Of a DNA stretch of 7,860 nucleotides, positions 6,307-7,860 are shown piece after piece (within the stretch, counting starts at the first letter, position 1; every line of letters starts with the position of its first letter). The stretch spans positions 1 through 7,860 of the forward strand of contig JAQGPE010000367.1 in NCBI GenBank assembly GCA_028293225.1, in the 5' to 3' direction. The notes beneath the pieces were generated by a model. The model was not told the origin of the DNA. It did no database searches and saw nothing but the letters and a program-made list of their open reading frames with translations. The position numbers and the translations under genes are program-made. This DNA comes from Akkermansiaceae bacterium. Lineage in GTDB: Bacteria; Verrucomicrobiota; Verrucomicrobiia; Verrucomicrobiales; Akkermansiaceae.

Positions 6307-6521
6307 AGCGCTTTCCGGAGATGTTCTGCGGTTTCTGGGTGCATCACGTATGCGCCATTGACGAAGTATGCGTGTTTCATCGGCCTCCAGTTGCGCGAAT
6401 TCTTGCGCCACTTTTTGACGATGCGTTTCCGCTTCGAAACAGGCTGCCTGTAAAACTCTACCATCAGATGGCTCTCGATGATCCTGACGCCGGGCATCAA
6501 AACATTGGGTCGCGCACTCAT
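6303..6521 (-). CDS. Small conserved-looking phage protein, function unknown
   Basis: This is a 72-residue basic protein. It begins with an extended stretch (VRIIESHLMVEFYRQ, 12-26), continues with a Lys/Arg-rich helix (SKRKRIVKKWRKNSRNWRP) and ends in AYFVNGAYVMHPETAEHLRKAL. The combination of an early 'IES' segment, a basic Trp-containing middle and a terminal 'hydrophobic-MHP-helix' resembles small uncharacterised proteins seen in many phages; no function is known to me. Both ends are ATGA overlaps with neighbours, and GGAAGG lies four bases before ATG 6521, so it is very probably translated. The basic middle could bind nucleic acid, but that is a guess. Confidence 0.72.
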   Translation of the reverse strand: MSARPNVLMPGVRIIESHLMVEFYRQPVSKRKRIVKKWRKNSRNWRPMKHAYFVNGAYVMHPETAEHLRKAL

Positions 6522-7069
6522 GCTGCCTTCCCTTTCGGTTTGTTGCTAACGTCGGCGCCGCGCCGGCCGGATTCGGCACGGGAAAGAAGCGGCGTCTCAA
6601 GCGCCTTCTGCACCTCCCATCCCTGATCCAGGCGGAAGCGCAGCGTCGCACGGGAAATGCTCGGATCTGCCTTCTCAAGCAGTTCGTCGAGCGTGAGGGA
6701 TTCGCCGTTGAGCTTCCACTTCCGCCCGCTCGGCTTGCCCCTCGGTTTCGCCCGGTCGCGCCACGCGCTGGCGGCCTTGAATCTGATGCTGCCTTCGCCC
6801 AGGAGCCTCTTGAACACCGGAAACGGCATGTGAGCCCTTCCGATGAAGAGCGTGTGCAGGTAGCGCGGAGAGAAGCCTGCATCGGCAAGGCGCTGCCAGA
6901 GCCCTTCGACTTGGTCTTCCCAGAATCGTGCCTCTGCCTCAATCGCCTGCGCCTTCTTCAGCGCGCGTTCGAAGATCGTCTCGCCGGTCGCTACTGATCG
7001 GCGCTTTCCTTCTGCGTCCCGCCAAGTGGCGGTGAATGATCCATTTTTCTCGCGTTGTGCTGTTGCCAT
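6518..7069 (-). CDS. Putative two-domain DNA-binding phage protein
   Basis: This 183-residue protein is of unknown function. Residues 8-46 (NGSFTATWRDAEGKRRSVATGETIFERALKKAQAIEAEA) have the three-strand-plus-helix pattern of the arm-binding/AP2-like domain at the N-terminus of tyrosine recombinases. No catalytic recombinase domain follows. Residues about 118-160 (WKLNGESLTLDELLEK, then SRATLRFRLDQGWEVQKALETP) match a small helix-turn-helix module found in phage and homing-endonuclease-associated proteins, with the typical 'L..Rl..GW....AL.TP' ending. The middle (HTLFIGRAHMPFPVFKRLL) is predicted helical, followed by a basic linker. It is first in the three-gene cluster and faces a divergent gap, which would suit a regulator. 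Both domain calls come from residue patterns only. Confidence 0.72.
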   Translation of the reverse strand: MATAQREKNGSFTATWRDAEGKRRSVATGETIFERALKKAQAIEAEARFWEDQVEGLWQRLADAGFSPRYLHTLFIGRAHMPFPVFKRLLGEGSIRFKAASAWRDRAKPRGKPSGRKWKLNGESLTLDELLEKADPSISRATLRFRLDQGWEVQKALETPLLSRAESGRRGADVSNKPKGKAA

Positions 7070-7263
7070 CTGGAGTGCCTGTCGCGGGTCTTTCTAATCA
7101 CTTGTCAGCGCTGGAACGCTTGCGGCTGTGAGGCTCGCGAGCGCTCCGGCTCTTTTCGTGCAGAAAATTCCCATCGCCATAGCAGCTAAAATAGCTCAAA
7201 TACCCGCGCTTCTGAAAAACGATTGATCCACCCATTTGAAACGCTAGGCAAACAGATCCCCCT
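7070..7263. other. Divergent intergenic region
   Basis: These 194 bases separate the minus-strand phage cluster from the plus-strand gene at 7264. The left half is GC-rich with a perfect palindrome GCTCGCGAGC (7133-7142); the right half is AT-richer. It must carry promoters in both directions if each gene has its own, but I find no confident -35/-10 pair on either strand. TAAAAT at 7187-7192 is a possible plus-strand -10 box without a good -35. Confidence 0.5.
7184..7196. promoter_or_regulatory. Inverted repeat AGCTA-AAA-TAGCT, possible operator
   Basis: This perfect 5+3+5 inverted repeat lies in the divergent gap, 68 bases before the plus-strand ATG and about 115 bases before the minus-strand ATG. 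It overlaps the possible TAAAAT -10 box. Its position suits control of either gene, perhaps by the helix-turn-helix protein next door. This is inference from position and symmetry only. Confidence 0.3.
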
Positions 7264-7860
7264 ATGTCCGACCCAACCGAAATAATCGCGAGGACGATAG
7301 CATCTCTTGCGGCCGGAGGCTACGTCGTCAAACATGTTGAGTCGTACATCTCTTTACTTCTAAAGCCATCGTTGGAGGTAGTGGGAAAAGAAGCTCAAGG
7401 AAGAATCAAAAATTACTTCGCAGAAGCTAAGAAAGCCCAGAAAGCATCCAATCTGAGAGGTCATCTTGAAAAAGTGTCTGCCCGAAGACCTACGAGCAGA
7501 CGAGCGAAGAGTGCGTCGGCTGGTTTGGGAGGCATCGATATGATCGAAGAATGGACCAAAGGAGCGGAAAACGTAGATCCTGAAGACGATGTCCTAGGAA
7601 GAATCTGGCAAGATATACTTTGCGATATACTCGAAGGCAACTATCCAGAGAAAGAGCTAACCCGAATTCTCGCTCAGTTAAATCGGGATGAAGCGATTTA
7701 CATTCTGGGATTTATGAAACACTCCCTTAAAGAGGCGATGCTGTTAGACGACAGAATGACGGTAAATGCCATTTCTATGAAGAAGCTTCAGGATTTGAAG
7801 CTGATTTTGAGATCCGACATAATTCTTCACGCCGCACTGTATGGGGTACTAAGCGTGATA
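7264..7860 (+). CDS. Abi-alpha/DUF4393-like protein (partial, possible defence cargo)
   Basis: An open frame of 199 codons starts at ATG 7264 and runs off the right edge without a stop. The N-terminus is amphipathic and helical (IASLAAGGYVVKHVESYISLLLKPSLEVVGKEAQGR, from residue 12), then a charged helix rich in Lys and Ala (about 48-85). An acidic segment follows (ENVDPEDDVLGRIWQDIL, 102-119), then LTRILAQLNRDEAIYILGF (132-150). 'LKP..E..G' followed by 'E.D.L..IW..IL' and 'IL.QL...EA.IL' is the layout of the Abi-alpha family, linked by name to abortive infection. GC content is visibly lower than in the phage genes (around 45% by eye) and codon choice is more AT-ended, which suggests separate acquisition. 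No clear Shine-Dalgarno sequence precedes the ATG. The family call is tentative. Confidence 0.6.
   Translation, partial: MSDPTEIIARTIASLAAGGYVVKHVESYISLLLKPSLEVVGKEAQGRIKNYFAEAKKAQKASNLRGHLEKVSARRPTSRRAKSASAGLGGIDMIEEWTKGAENVDPEDDVLGRIWQDILCDILEGNYPEKELTRILAQLNRDEAIYILGFMKHSLKEAMLLDDRMTVNAISMKKLQDLKLILRSDIILHAALYGVLSVI

Larger units (their letters stand above)
1..7069 (-). mobile_element. Phage/prophage late region (packaging and head genes), partial
   Basis: Eight consecutive minus-strand genes include terminase small and large subunits, a connector, portal, prohead protease and a gpZ-type tail protein, in the packaging-then-head order typical of lambda-like siphoviruses. The left end is cut by the window inside the protease gene. 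The right end is placed at the last minus-strand phage gene, because the divergent gene beyond it has different base composition and may be cargo or host. No integrase, att site or host gene is present, so an integrated prophage and a free phage cannot be told apart here. Confidence 0.85.

Noticed and set aside
6307..6942. Upstream extension of the gpZ-like frame to 410 codons
   Set aside because: The extra residues are Arg/Ser-rich and lie out of frame over two well-supported genes. The ATGA overlap at 6303-6306 marks the true start.
7131..7156. GC-rich palindromes (GCTCGCGAGC, GAGCGCTC) followed by TCTTTT, like a plus-strand terminator
   Set aside because: There is no plus-strand gene upstream to terminate, the stem is not cleanly placed next to the T-run, and the run is short and interrupted.

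Overview
The window is the packaging and early-head end of the late region of a tailed phage, most likely a prophage, in a high-GC Gram-negative-type host. The genes at 1-7069 look GC-rich throughout. Nothing in the window fixes the host. The protein flavour fits several Gram-negative phyla, and I will not name a species. No integrase, attachment site, host flank, tRNA or CRISPR array is visible, so prophage versus free phage is an inference.

Nearly everything lies on the minus strand, so read from high to low coordinates. A first minus-strand cluster (7069-5710) holds three genes joined by ATGA stop/start overlaps: a two-part putative DNA-binding protein, a 72-residue phage protein of unknown function, and a minor tail protein of the lambda gpZ type. 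A 289-base gap (5709-5421) follows. It contains a plausible sigma70-type promoter, an inverted repeat over its -35 box, a pair of direct repeats upstream, a possible 20-codon leader peptide, and a structured leader ending at the start codon of the next gene. The packaging operon then runs from 5420 to the left edge: terminase small subunit (Nu1-like), terminase large subunit (GpA family), a gpW-type head-tail connector with an added N-terminal beta domain, the portal (lambda family), and an HK97-type prohead protease. The protease carries a scaffold-like C-terminal extension and is cut by the window edge. It has no stop codon in the window and is probably the front of a protease/major-capsid fusion.

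Together these encode the DNA-packaging motor (TerS, TerL, portal), the portal-proximal connector, and the maturation protease that lets the procapsid expand. Junctions are tight (26-base overlap, 16-base gap, 4-base ATGA, 4-base GTGA), which points to one translationally coupled transcript.

At the right edge a divergent plus-strand gene starts at 7264 and runs off the window. Its base composition is clearly lower in GC than the phage genes, and its layout resembles the Abi-alpha (DUF4393) family. It is the best candidate here for an accessory, possibly anti-phage, cargo gene. The 194-base divergent gap holds a perfect short inverted repeat that could be an operator.
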